A stretch of DNA of 64,000 nt, from NCBI GenBank assembly GCA_020055645.1, contig CM034546.1, positions 123,153,875 to 123,217,874 of the forward strand, given 5' to 3'. The notes under the pieces were generated by a model, which saw nothing but the letters and a program-made list of their open reading frames with translations, did no database searches and was not told where the DNA came from. This DNA comes from Tomocerus qinae (lineage: Eukaryota > Arthropoda > Collembola > Entomobryomorpha > Tomoceridae). This document shows, one piece after another, positions 13,229 through 28,400 of the stretch (position 1 is its first letter; every line of letters starts with the position of its first letter). The position numbers and the translations under genes are program-made.

Positions 13229-16200
13229 TATTAATTACCATCCATCAATTTATTGTAATAATTTTCTAAGTAAAAATATTTACTTGAATGGGTAAACAAT
13301 GTGCTCGAACATAAAAGGATACCTTTCAAATAGAAACAAACATGCTAAATCTTAACTATCTTTTGTAGTATTAGCAGGCCATTATGATGTTGCAAACATG
13401 TGTCTTCACTTTATCATAGTGTACCTGGTTACACTGAGGAGTAAGTAAACGCATTGTTGATTATTAGTTGATTCGAGACCTTCTCTTGGTATACACACAA
13501 TTAACCTTTAAAATGTTCGAAAAATATTTTCAAAGAATATTAATTACCATCCATCAATTTATTGTAATAATTTTCTAAGTAAAAATTTTTACTTGAATGG
13601 GTAAACAATGTGCTCCAAAATAGCAGAATACCTTTCAAATAGAAACAAACATGCTAAATCTTAACTATCTTTTGTAGTATTAGCAGGCCATTATAATGTT
13701 GCAAACATGTGTCTTCACTTTATCATAGTGTACCTGGTTACACTGAGGAGTAAGTAAACGCATTGTTGATTGTTAGTTGATTGCAGACCTTCTCTTTATA
13801 TATACACAATTAACCTTTAAAATGTTCTAAAAATATTTTCAAAGAATATTAATTACCATCCATCAATTTATTGTAATAATTTTCTAAGTAAAAATATTTA
13901 CTTGAATGGGTAAACAATGTGCTCGAACATAAAAGGATACCTTTCAAATAGAAACAAACATGCTAAATCTTAACTATCTTTTGTAGTATTAGCAGGCCAT
14001 TATGATGTTGCAAACATGTGCCTTCACTGTATCATAGTGTACCTGGTTACACTGAGGAGTAAGTAAACGCATTGTTGATTATTAGTTGATTCGAGACCTT
14101 CTCTTGGTATACACACAATTAACCTTTAAAATGTTCTAAAAATATTTTCAAAGAATATTAATTACCATCCATCAATTTATTGTAATAATTTTCTTAGTTA
14201 AAATATTTACTTGAATGGGTAAACAATGTGCTCGAACATAGAAGGATACCTTTCAAATAGAAACAAACATGCTAAATCTTAACTATCTTTTGTAGTATTA
14301 GCAGGCCATTATGATGTTGCAAACATGTGTCTTCACTTTATCATAGTGTACCTGGTTACACTGAGGAGTAAGTAAACGCATTGTTGATTATTAGTTGATT
14401 CGAGACCTTCTCTTGGTATACACACAATTAACCTTTAAAATGTTCGAAAAATATTTTCAAAGAATATTAATTACCATCCATCAATTTATTGTAATAATTT
14501 TCTAAGTAAAAATTTTTACTAGAATATGTAAACAATGTGCTCCAAAATAGCAGAATACCTTTCAAATAGAAACAAACATGCTAAATCTTAACTATCTTTT
14601 GTAGTATTAGCAGGCCATTATAATGTTGCAAACATGTGTCTTCACTTTATCATAGTGTACCTGGTTACACTGAGGAGTAAGTAAACGCATTGTTGATTGT
14701 TAGTTGATTGCAGACCTTCTCTTTATATATACACAATTAACCTTTAAAATGTTCTAAAAATATTTTCAAAGAATATTAATTACCATCCATCAATTTATTG
14801 TAATAATTTTCTAAGTAAAAATATTTACTTGAATGGGTAAACAATGTGCTCGAACATAAAAGGATACCTTTCAAATAGAAACAAACATGCTAAATCTTAA
14901 CTATCTTTTGTAGTATTAGCAGGCCATTATGATGTTGCAAACATGTGTCTTCACTTTATCATAGTGTACCTGGTTACACTGAGGAGTAAGTAAACGCATT
15001 GTTGATTATTAGTTGATTCGAGACCTTCTCTTGGTATACACACAATTAACCTTTAAAATGTTCGAAAAATATTTTCAAAGAATATTAATTACCATCCATC
15101 AATTTATTGTAATAATTTTCTAAGTAAAAATTTTTACTTGAATGGGTAAACAATGTGCTCCAAAATAGCAGAATACCTTTCAAATAGAAACAAACATGCT
15201 AAATCTTAACTATCTTTTGTAGTATTAGCAGGCCATTATAATGTTGCAAACATGTGTCTTCACTTTATCATAGTGTACCTGGTTACACTGAGGAGTAAGT
15301 AAACGCATTGTTGATTGTTAGTTGATTGCAGACCTTCTCTTTATATATACACAATTAACCTTTAAAATGTTCTAAAAATATTTTCAAAGAATATTAATTA
15401 CCATCCATCAATTTATTGTAATAATTTTTTAAGTAAAAATATTTACTTGAATGGGTAAACAATGTGCTCGAACATAACAGGATACCTTTCAAATAGAAAC
15501 AAACATGCTAAATCTTAACTATCTTTTGTAGTATTAGCAGGCCATTATGATGTTGCAAACATGTGCCTTCACTGTATCATAGTGTACCTGGTTACACTGA
15601 GGAGTAAGTAAACGCATTGTTGATTATTAGTTGATTCGAGACCTTCTCTTGGTATACACACAATTAACCTTTAAAATGTTCTAAAAATATTTTCAAAGAA
15701 TATTAATTACCATCCATCAATTTATTGTAATAATTTTCTTAGTTAAAATATTTACTTGAATGGGTAAACAATGTGCTCGAACATAGAAGGATACCTTTCA
15801 AATAGAAACAAACATGCTAAATCTTAACTATCTTTTGTAGTATTAGCAGGCCATTATGATGTTGCAAACATGTGTCTTCACTTTATCATAGTGTACCTGG
15901 TTACACTGAGGAGTAAGTAAACGCATTGTTGATTATTAGTTGATTCGAGACCTTCTCTTGGTATACACACAATTAACCTTTAAAATGTTCTAAAAATATT
16001 TTCAAAGAATATTAATTACCATCCATCAATTTATTGTAATAATTTTCTTAGTTAAAATATTTACTTGAATGGGTAAACAATGTGCTCGAACATAGAAGGA
16101 TACCTTTCAAATAGAAACAAACATGCTAAATCTTAACTATCTTTTGTAGTATTAGCAGGCCATTATGATGTTGCAAACATGTGTCTTCACTTTATCATAG

Positions 16201-16631
16201 TGTACCTGGTTACACTGAGGAGTAAGTAAACGCATTGTTGATTATTAGTTGATTCGAGACCTTCTCTTGGTATACACACAATTAACCTTTAAAATGTTCG
16301 AAAAATATTTTCAAAGAATATTAATTACCATCCATCAATTTATTGTAATAATTTTCTAAGTAAAAATTTTTACTTGAATGGGTAAACAATGTGCTCGAAC
16401 ATAGAAGGATACCTTTCAAATAGAAACAAACATGCTAAATCTTAACTATCTTTTGTAGTATTAGCAGGCCATTATGATGTTGCAAACATGTGTCTTCACT
16501 TTATCATAGTGTACCTGGTTACACTGAGGAGTAAGTAAACGCATTGTTGATTGTTAGTTGATTGCAGACCTTCTCTTTATATATACACAATTAACCTTTA
16601 AAATGTTCTAAAAATATTTTCAAAGAATATT

Positions 16632-18189
16632 GGGGCTTTCCAGCCATTAGTAGCTAAATTCAAATAGTTGATTTTTGATGTCTCGCCATTCCCAAAATAA
16701 CAATCACTAAATGAAGAAGGGAGGAATTTTAGCCCATTTGCAAAAAATCTGGGCGTTCTAGGTTAAAAATTGATCGAGAAATCTGAATTTCGATTTCGCC
16801 CTAAAATTTCGAAAATTTTTTGAAAAACACTCTTCCAGTGATAGAAAACGGGAATAACTCACAAGTACCTTAGTGTTAGGTATTCACTAATAATTAGTGA
16901 CTTTCAAACACCCGAAAATGTAAAATACCTAAAAGATATTGAATTTTTTTGAAAAATAATCGAAATTTTTTGAAACTTCATAATTTCTAAACGCACAGAG
17001 TGCCAAGAAAAATTCCAACTGTATATCCAAGACCACTATTTGGGAAATGAAATCTATTGGTTTTTGGTCTTGGCACTCTGTGCAGTAATCGGTAAATTGA
17101 TTTCGAAAAAAGGGCAAATTTGGATGAAATAAGGGGCTATCCATTTACATTGTAGAACACTTTAAGGAGGGGGTAGGAGCAACTGCATGTAATACCGCTT
17201 ACAAATTCTATAAAATCTATTTTCAATCCACTTCCAACCCGATAATATGAGCCTAAAAGCTCATATTATTGTCCACACTATATAAATAACTATATAACTA
17301 TATAAATGTAATTTATTTGACAAAACAACTTCTTTAAACATTTATACAAAACCTTTACTTTTGTGGCTTATGTCAACAACGTTTTTCCAATTGTGGCAAC
17401 TTAAACAGACATATTTTATACGCAGTAGTAATGAAGAAAAACCTTATAAATTGATTATGCACCTAGCGCTTACCTAACGTGGGATTGAGAAATTAAAATT
17501 TTGAAATACAATTACATAAATGACGATTAACTTACCTTGGATATAAATGGGGCTGGATTCAGGCAGCGGGATCTCGTTGCCTCAATTGCCCCTGTTGCCT
17601 CCGTTGCCCCTAGTTTACCCACTTAACCTATTACTTTATTATATTGTCCCCTTCACTATTTTTGCCTCTTTCTTGACCTAACCTAATAAAAAATAAACTG
17701 TTTTATTGTTAAAGCGTAACAAGCAATAAGCTTATTTTAAATTAGGTTTAGGTCAAAAAAGAGGCAGAAATAGTAACGGGAAGCAAGTGGCAACGATAAT
17801 AGGTTAAGTGGCTGAACTAGGGGCAACTTGGGAGAGGGCAACGGAGGCAACGAGATCCCGCTGCCTAAATCTAGCCATAAATGGAACCCACTCCGGAAAC
17901 GAAAACGCCAATTTAAAAATAATATTTTTCAAAACCAAAAAGCACTAGAGTAAGCTGCGCCTAGCTTATGGAAGAAAGAGGCAGAGTGAACGTCATTAGT
18001 GTAATCTCCCTCTCAGCTGAAGTAGAGGGAAACAGGCCATGCACACAAGCAATCTAGTTTTTAAGGCGCATAGCATCATCAAAGCGCATATTAAAAAATC
18101 TGCTAGCTTGAGTTGCGTTTGTGTCAAGGAGCCCATAAACGAGCGGGCAAATCCTTGGCTCTGGCGATTAGAAACCAATGGAACTAACC
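16632..18189. mobile_element. 1.55 kb satellite insert, copy 4
   Basis: Same ends and flanks, about 11 monomers after copy 3. Near 17412 it reads ACATATTTTATACGC where copies 1-3 read ACATATACGC. Only copy 5 shares these 5 extra bases, which groups copies 4 and 5. Confidence 0.9.
17551..17876. mobile_element. Nested fold-back element, copy 4
   Basis: Same arms and the same flanking ATAAATGG duplication as in the other inserts. Confidence 0.85.
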
Positions 18190-19200
18190 TATTAATTACC
18201 ATCCATCAATTTATTGTAATAATTTTCTAAGTAAAAATATTTACTTGAATGGGTAAACAATGTGCTCGAACATAAAAGGATACCTTTCAAATAGAAACAA
18301 ACATGCTAAATCTTAACTATCTTTTGTAGTATTAGCAGGCCATTATGATGTTGCAAACATGTGTCTTCACTTTATCATAGTGTACCTGGTTACACTGAGG
18401 AGTAAGTAAACGCATTGTTGATTATTAGTTGATTCGAGACCTTCTCTTGGTATACACACAATTAACCTTTAAAATGTTCGAAAAATACTTTCAAAGAATA
18501 TTAATTACCATCCATCAATTTATTGTAATAATTTTCTAAGTAAAAATTTTTACTTGAATGGGTAAACAATGTGCTCCAAAATAGCAGAATACCTTTCAAA
18601 TAGAAACAAACATGCTAAATCTTAACTATCTTTTGTAGTATTAGCAGGCCATTATAATGTTGCAAACATGTGTCTTCACTTTATCATAGTGTACCTGGTT
18701 ACACTGAGGAGTAAGTAAACGCATTGTTGATTGTTAGTTGATTGCAGACCTTCTCTTTATATATACACAATTAACCTTTAAAATGTTCTAAAAATATTTT
18801 CAAAGAATACTAATTACCATCCATCAATTTATTGTAATAATTTTTTAAGTAAAAATATTTACTTGAATGGGTAAACAATGTGCTCGAACATAAAAGGATA
18901 CCTTTCAAATAGAAACAAACATGCTAAATCTTAACTATCTTTTGTAGTATTAGCAGGCCATTATGATGTTGCAAACATGTGCCTTCACTGTATCATAGTG
19001 TACCTGGTTACACTGAAGAGTAAGTAAACGCATTGTTGATTATTAGTTGATTCGAGACCTTCTCTTGGTATACACACAATTAACCTTTAAAATGTTCTAA
19101 AAATATTTTCAAAGAATATTAATTACCATCCATCAATTTATTGTAATAATTTTCTTAGTTAAAATATTTACTTGAATGGGTAAACAATGTGCTCGAACAT

Positions 19201-19426
19201 AGAAGGATCATGTGCTCGAAAGCAGGCCATTATGATGTTGCAAACAGGACACTGAGGAGTAAGTAAACGCATATTACTTCTGTTGGTATACTTAACCTTT
19301 AAAATGTTCGAAAAATATTTTCAAAGAATATTAATTACCATATCAATTTATTGTCTAATGGGTAAACAATCTTTGTAGAATAGAAACAAACATGCTAAAT
19401 CTTAACTATCTTTTGTAGTATTAGCA
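19201..19426. repeat. Pair of deletion-riddled satellite monomers
   Basis: The spacing of the GGCCATTAT block falls from 309 to about 269 and then 202 bp (block positions 18956, 19225, 19427). The sequence reads as consensus pieces joined with several short gaps, for example GTTGCAAACAGGACACTGAGG and ATTACCATATCAATTTATTGTCTAATGGG. About 147 bp are missing in total. The matching place after insert copy 5 (about 33595-33970) is intact, so the loss followed the duplication, or is a local assembly error. Confidence 0.8.
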
Positions 19427-22400
19427 GGCCATTATGATGTTGCAAACATGTGTCTTCACTTTATCATAGTGTACCTGGTTACACTGAGGAGTAAGTAAAC
19501 GCATTGTTGATTATTTGTTGATTGAGACCTTCTCTTGGTATACACACAATTAACCTTTAAAATGTTCTAAAAATATTTTCAAAGAATATTAATTACCATC
19601 CATCAATTTATTGTAATAATTTTCTAAGTAAAAATATTTACTAGAATATGTAAACAATGTGCTCGAACAGCAGAATACCTTTCAAATAGAAACAAACATG
19701 CTAAATCTTAACTATCTTTTGTAGTATTAGCAGGCCATTATGATGTTGGAAACATGTGTCTTCACTTTATCATAGTGTACCTGGTTACACTGAGGAGTAA
19801 GTAAACGCATTGTTGATTGTTAGTTGATTGCAGACCTTCTCTTTATATATACAATTAACCTTTAAAATGTTCTAAAAATATTTCCAAAGAATATTAATTA
19901 CCATCCATCAATTTATTGTAATAATTTTCTAAGTAAAAATATTTACTTGAATGGGTAAACAATGTGCTCGAACATAAAAGGATACCTTTCAAATAGAAAC
20001 AAACATGCTAAATCTTAACTATCTTTTGTAGTATTAGCAGGCCATTATGATGTTGCAAACATGTGCCTTCACTTTATCATAGTGTACCTGGTTACACTGA
20101 GGAGTAAGTAAACGCATTGTTGATTATTAGTTGATTCGAGACCTTCTCTTGGTATACACACAATTAACCTTTAAAATGTTCTAAAAATATTTTCAAAGAA
20201 TATTAATTACCATCCATCAATTTATTGTAATAATTTTCTAAGTAAAAATATTTACTTGAATGGGTAAACAATGTGCTCGAACATAAAAGGATACCTTTCA
20301 AATAGAAACAAACATGCTAAATCTTAACTATCTTTTGTAGTATTAGCAGGCCATTATGATGTTGCAAACATGTGTCTTCACTTTATCATAGTGTACCTGG
20401 TTACACTGAGGAGTAAGTAAACGCATTGTTGATTGTTAGTTGATTCCAGACCTTCTCTTGGTATACACACAATTAACCTTTAAAATGTTCTAAAAATATT
20501 TTCAAAGAATATTAATTACCATCCATCAATTTATTGTAATAATTTTCTTAGTTAAAATATTTACTTGAATGGGTAAACAATGTGCTCGAACATAGAAGGA
20601 TACCTTTCAAATAGAAACAAACATGCTAAATCTTAACTATCTTTTGTAGTATTAGCAGGCCATTATGATGTTGCAAACATGTGTCTTCACTTTATCATAG
20701 TGTACCTGGTTACACTGAGGAGTAAGTAAACGCATTGTTGATTATTAGTTGATTCGAGACCTTCTCTTGGTATACACACAATTAACCTTTAAAATGTTCG
20801 AAAAATATTTTCAAAGAATATTAATTACCATCCATCAATTTATTGTAATAATTTTCTAAGTAAAAATTTTTACTTGAATGGGTAAACAATGTGCTCCAAA
20901 ATAGCAGAATACCTTTCAAATAGAAACAAACATGCTAAATCTTAACTATCTTTTGTAGTATTAGCAGGCCATTATGATGTTGCAAACATGTGTCTTCACT
21001 TTATCATAGTGTACCTGGTTACACTGAGGAGTAAGTAAACGCATTGTTGATTGTTAGTTGATTGCAGACCTTCTCTTTATATATACACAATTAACCTTTA
21101 AAATGTTCTAAAAATATTTTCAAAGAATATTAATTACCATCCATCAATTTATTGTAATAATTTTCTAAGTAAAAATATTTACTTGAATGGGTAAACAATG
21201 TGCTCGAACATAGAAGGATACCTTTCAAATAGAAACAAACATGCTAAATCTTAACTATCTTTTGTAGTATTAGCAGGCCATTATGATGTTGCAAACATGT
21301 GTCTTCACTTTATCATAGTGTACCTGGTTACACTGAGGAGTAAGTAAACGCATTGTTGATTATTAGTTGATTCGAGACCTTCTCTTGGTATACACACAAT
21401 TAACCTTTAAAATGTTCGAAAAATATTTTCAAAGAATATTAATTACCATCCATCAATTTATTGTAATAATTTTCTTAGTTAAAATATTTACTTGAATGGG
21501 TAAACAATGTGCTCCAAAATAGCAGAATACCTTTCAAATAGAAACAAACATGCTAAATCTTAACTATCTTTTGTAGTATTAGCAGGCCATTATAATGTTG
21601 CAAACATGTGTCTTCACTTTATCATAGTGTACCTGGTTACACTGAGGAGTAAGTAAACGCATTGTTGATTGTTAGTTGATTGCAGACCTTCTCTTTATAT
21701 ATACACAATTAACCTTTAAAATGTTCTAAAAATATTTTCAAAGAATATTAATTACCATCCATCAATTTATTGTAATAATTTTCTAAGTAAAAATATTTAC
21801 TTGAATGGGTAAACAATGTGCTCGAACATAAAAGGATACCTTTCAAATAGAAACAAACATGCTAAATCTTAACTATCTTTTGTAGTATTAGCAGGCCATT
21901 ATGATGTTGCAAACATGTGTCTTCACTTTATCATAGTGTACCTGGTTACACTGAGGAGTAAGTAAACGCATTGTTGATTATTAGTTGATTCGAGACCTTC
22001 TCTTGGTATACACACAATTAACCTTTAAAATGTTCTAAAAATATTTTCAAAGAATATTAATTACCATCCATCAATTTATTGTAATAATTTTTTAAGTTAA
22101 AATATTTACTTGAATGGGTAAACAATGTGCTCGAACATAGAAGGATACCTTTCAAATAGAAACAAACATGCTAAATCTTAACTATCTTTTGTAGTATTAG
22201 CAGGCCATTATAATGTTGCAAACATGTGTCTTCACTTTATCATAGTGTACCTGGTTACACTGAGGAGTAAGTAAACGCATTGTTGATTATTAGTTGATTG
22301 CAGACCTTCTCTTTGTATACACACAATTAACCTTTAAAATGTTCTAAAAATATTTTCAAAGAATATTAATTACCATCCATCAATTTATTGTAATAATTTT

Positions 22401-25400
22401 CTAAGTAAAAATATTTACTTGAATGGGTAAACAATGTGCTCGAACATAGAAAGGATACCTTTCAAATAGAAACAAACATGCTAAATCTTAACTATCTTTT
22501 GTAGTATTAGCAGGCCATTATGATGTTGCAAACATGTGTCTTCACTTTATCATAGTGTACCTGGTTACACTGAGGAGTAAGTAAACGCATTGTTGATTAT
22601 TAGTTGATTCGAGACCTTCTCTTGGTATACACACAATTAACCTTTAAAATGTTCGAAAAATATTTTCAAAGAATATTAATTACCATCCATCAATTTATTG
22701 TAATAATTTTCTAAGTAAAAATTTTTACTTGAATGGGTAAACAATGTGCTCCAAAATAGCAGAATACCTTTCAAATAGAAACAAACATGCTAAATCTTAA
22801 CTATCTTTTGTAGTATTAGCAGGCCATTATAATGTTGCAAACATGTGTCTTCACTTTATCATAGTGTACCTGGTTACACTGAGGAGTAAGTAAACGCATT
22901 GTTGATTGTTAGTTGATTGCAGACCTTCTCTTTATATATACACAATTAACCTTTAAAATGTTCTAAAAATATTTTCAAAGAATATTAATTACCATCCATC
23001 AATTTATTGTAATAATTTTTTAAGTAAAAATATTTACTTGAATGGGTAAACAATGTGCTCGAACATAGAAGGATACCTTTCAAATAGAAACAAACATGCT
23101 AAATCTTAACTATCTTTTGTAGTATTAGCAGGCCATTATGATGTTGCAAACATGTGTCTTCACTTTATCATAGTGTACCTGGTTACACTGAGGAGTAAGT
23201 AAACGCATTGTTGATTATTAGTTGATTCGAGACCTTCTCTTGGTATACACACAATTAACCTTTAAAATGTTCTAAAAATATTTTCAAAGAATATTAATTA
23301 CCATCCATCAATTTATTGTAATAATTTTCTTAGTTAAAATATTTACTTGAATGGGTAAACAATGTGCTCGAACATAGAAGGATACCTTTCAAATAGAAAC
23401 AAACATGCTAAATCTTAACTATCTTTTGTAGTATTAGCAGGCCATTATAATGTTGCAAACATGTGTCTTCACTTTATCATAGTGTACCTGGTTACACTGA
23501 GGAGTAAGTAAACGCATTGTTGATTATTAGTTGATTGCAGACCTTCTCTTTATATATACACAATTAACCTTTAAAATGTTCTAAAAATATTTTCAAAGAA
23601 TATTAATTACCATCCATCAATTTATTGTAATAATTTTCTTAGTTAAAATATTTACTTGAATGGGTAAACAATGTGCTCGAACATAGAAGGATACCTTTCA
23701 AATAGAAACAAACATGCTAAATCTTAACTATCTTTTGTAGTATTAGCAGGCCATTATAATGTTGCAAACATGTGTCTTCACTTTATCATAGTGTACCTGG
23801 TTACACTGAGGAGTAAGTAAACGCATTGTTGATTATTAGTTGATTCGAGACCTTCTGTTGGTATACACACAATTAACCTTTAAAATGTGTCAAAAATATT
23901 TTCAAAGAATATTAATTACCATCCATCAATTTATTGTAATAATTTTCTTAGTTAAAATATTTACTTGAATGGGTAAACAATGTGCTCGAACATAGAAGGA
24001 TACCTTTCAAATAGAAACAAACATGCTAAATCTTAACTATCTTTTGTAGTATTAGCAGGCCATTATGATGTTGCAAACATGTGTCTTCACTTTATCATAG
24101 TGTACCTGGTTACACTGAGGAGTAAGTAAACGCATTGTTGATTATTAGTTGATTCGAGACCTTCTCTTGGTATACACACAATTAACCTTTAAAATGTTCG
24201 AAAAATATTTTCAAAGAATATTAATTACCATCCATCAATTTATTGTAATAATTTTCTAAGTAAAAATATTTACTTGAATGGGTAAACAATGTGCTCGAAC
24301 ATAAAAGGATACCTTTCAAATAGAAACAAACATGCTAAATCTTAACTATCTTTTGTAGTATTAGCAGGCCATTATGATGTTGCAAACATGTGTCTTCACT
24401 TTATCATAGTGTACCTGGTTACACTGAGGAGTAAGTAAACGCATTGTTGATTATTAGTTGATTCGAGACCTTCTCTTGGTATACACACAATTAACCTTTA
24501 AAATGTTCGAAAAATACTTTCAAAGAATATTAATTACCATCCATCAATTTATTGTAATAATTTTCTAAGTAAAAATTTTTACTTGAATGGGTAAACAATG
24601 TGCTCCAAAATAGCAGAATACCTTTCAAATAGAAACAAACATGCTAAATCTTAACTATCTTTTGTAGTATTAGCAGGCCATTATAATGTTGCAAACATGT
24701 GTCTTCACTTTATCATAGTGTACCTGGTTACACTGAGGAGTAAGTAAACGCATTGTTGATTGTTAGTTGATTGCAGACCTTCTCTTTATATATACACAAT
24801 TAACCTTTAAAATGTTCTAAAAATATTTTCAAAGAATATTAATTACCATCCATCAATTTATTGTAATAATTTTCTAAGTAAAAATATTTACTTGAATGGG
24901 TAAACAATGTGCTCGAACATAAAAGGATACCTTTCAAATAGAAACAAACATGCTAAATCTTAACTATCTTTTGTAGTATTAGCAGGCCATTATGATGTTG
25001 CAAACATGTGTCTTCACTTTATCATAGTGTACCTGGTTACACTGAGGAGTAAGTAAACGCATTGTTGATTATTAGTTGATTCGAGACCTTCTCTTGGTAT
25101 ACACACAATTAACCTTTAAAATGTTCTAAAAATATTTTCAAAGAATATTAATTACCATCCATCAATTTATTGTAATAATTTTCTAAGTAAAAATATTTAC
25201 TTGAATGGGTAAACAATGTGCTCCAAACATAGCAGGAATACCTTTCAAATAGAAACAAACATGCTAAATCTTAACTATCTTTTGTAGTATTAGCAGGCCA
25301 TTATGATGTTGCAAACATGTGTCTTCACTTTATCATAGTGTACCTGGTTACACTGAGGAGTAAGTAAACGCATTGTTGATTATTAGTTGATTCGAGACCT

Positions 25401-28400
25401 TCTCTTGGTATACACACAATTAACCTTTAAAATGTTCTAAAAATATTTTCAAAGAATATTAATTACCATCCATCAATTTATTGTAATAATTTTCTTAGTT
25501 AAAATATTTACTTGAATGGGTAAACAATGTGCTCGAACATAACAGGATACCTTTCAAATAGAAACAAACATGCTAAATCTTAACTATCTTTTGTAGTATT
25601 AGCAGGCCATTATGATGTTGCAAACATGTGCCTTCACTGTATCATAGTGTACCTGGTTACACTGAGGAGTAAGTAAACGCATTGTTGATTATTAGTTGAT
25701 TCGAGACCTTCTCTTGGTATACACACAATTAACCTTTAAAATGTTCTAAAAATATTTTCAAAGAATATTAATTACCATCCATCAATTTATTGTAATAATT
25801 TTTTAAGTAAAAATATTTACTTGAATGGGTAAACAATGTGCTCGAACATAACAGGATACCTTTCAAATAGAAACAAACATGCTAAATCTTAACTATCTTT
25901 TGTAGTATTAGCAGGCCATTATGATGTTGCAAACATGTGTCTTCACTTTATCATAGTGTACCTGGTTACACTGAGGAGTAAGTAAACGCATTGTTGATTA
26001 TTAGTTGATTGCAGACCTTCTCTTGGTATATACACAATTAACCTTTAAAATGTTCTAAAAATATTTTCAAAGAATATTAATTACCATCCATCAATTTATT
26101 GTAATAATTTTCTAAGTAAAAATATTTACTTGAATGGGTAAACAATGTGCTCGAACATAGAAGGATACCTTTCAAATAGAAACAAACATGCTAAATCTTA
26201 ACTATCTTTTGTAGTATTAGCAGGCCATTATGATGTTGCAAACATGTGTCTTCACTTTATCATAGTGTACCTGGTTACACTGAGGAGTAAGTAAACGCAT
26301 TGTTGATTATTAGTTGATTCGAGACCTTCTCTTGGTATACACACAATTAACCTTTAAAATGTTCGAAAAATATTTTCAAAGAATATTAATTACCATCCAT
26401 CAATTTATTGTAATAATTTTCTAAGTAAAAATTTTTACTTGAATGGGTAAACAATGTGCTCCAAAATAGCAGAATACCTTTCAAATAGAAACAAACATGC
26501 TAAATCTTAACTATCTTTTGTAGTATTAGCAGGCCATTATAATGTTGCAAACATGTGTCTTCACTTTATCATAGTGTAGCTGGTTACAGTGAGGAGTAAG
26601 TAAACGCATTGTTGATTGTTAGTTGATTGCAGACCTTCTCTTTATATATACACAATTAACCTTTAAAATGTTCTAAAAATATTTTCAAAGAATATTAATT
26701 ACCATCCATCAATTTATTGTAATAATTTTCTAAGTAAAAATATTTACTTGAATGGGTAAACAATGTGCTCGAACATAGAAGGATACCTTTCAAATAGAAA
26801 CAAACATGCTAAATCTTAACTATCTTTTGTAGTATTAGCAGGCCATTATGATGTTGCAAACATGTGTCTTCACTTTATCATAGTGTACCTGGTTACACTG
26901 AGGAGTAAGTAAACGCATTGTTGATTATTAGTTGATTCGAGACCTTCTCTTGGTATACACACAATTAACCTTTAAAATGTTCTAAAAATATTTTCAAAGA
27001 ATATTAATTACCATCCATCAATTTATTGTAATAATTTTCTAAGTAAAAATATTTACTTGAATGGGTAAACAATGTGCTCGAACATAGAAGGATACCTTTC
27101 AAATAGAAACAAACATGCTAAATCTTAACTATCTTTTGTAGTATTAGCAGGCCATTATGATGTTGCAAACATGTGTCTTCACTTTATCATAGTGTACCTG
27201 GTTACACTGAGGAGTAAGTAAACGCATTGTTGATTATTAGTTGATTCGAGACCTTCTCTTGGTATACACACAATTAACCTTTAAAATGTTCTAAAAATAT
27301 TTTCAAAGAATATTAATTACCATCCATCAATTTATTGTAATAATTTTCTTAGTTAAAATATTTACTTGAATGGGTAAACAATGTGCTCGAACATAGAAGG
27401 ATACCTTTCAAATAGAAACAAACATGCTAAATCTTAACTATCTTTTGTAGTATTAGCAGGCCATTATAATGTTGCAAACATGTGTCTTCACTTTATCATA
27501 GTGTACCTGGTTACACTGAGGAGTAAGTAAACGCATTGTTGATTATTAGTTGATTCGAGACCTTCTCTTGGTATACACACAATTAACCTTTAAAATGTTC
27601 GAAAAATATTTTCAAAGAATATTAATTACCATCCATCAATTTATTGTAATAATTTTCTTAGTTAAAATATTTACTTGAATGGGTAAACAATGTGCTCGAA
27701 CATAGAAGGATACCTTTCAAATAGAAACAAACATGCTAAATCTTAACTATCTTTTGTAGTATTAGCAGGCCATTATGATGTTGCAAACATGTGTCTTCAC
27801 TTTATCATAGTGTACCTGGTTACACTGAGGAGTAAGTAAACGCATTGTTGATTATTAGTTGATTCGAGACCTTCTCTTGGTATACACACAATTAACCTTT
27901 AAAATGTTCGAAAAATATTTTCAAAGAATATTAATTACCATCCATCAATTTATTGTAATAATTTTCTAAGTAAAAATTTTTACTTGAATGGGTAAACAAT
28001 GTGCTCCAAAATAGCAGAATACCTTTCAAATAGAAACAAACATGCTAAATCTTAACTATCTTTTGTAGTATTAGCAGGCCATTATAATGTTGCAAACATG
28101 TGTCTTCACTTTATCATAGTGTACCTGGTTACACTGAGGAGTAAGTAAACGCATTGTTGATTGTTAGTTGATTGCAGACCTTCTCTTTATATATACACAA
28201 TTAACCTTTAAAATGTTCTAAAAATATTTTCAAAGAATATTAATTACCATCCATCAATTTATTGTAATAATTTTCTAAGTAAAAATATTTACTTGAATGG
28301 GTAAACAATGTGCTCGAACATAAAAGGATACCTTTCAAATAGAAACAAACATGCTAAATCTTAACTATCTTTTGTAGTATTAGCAGGCCATTATGATGTT

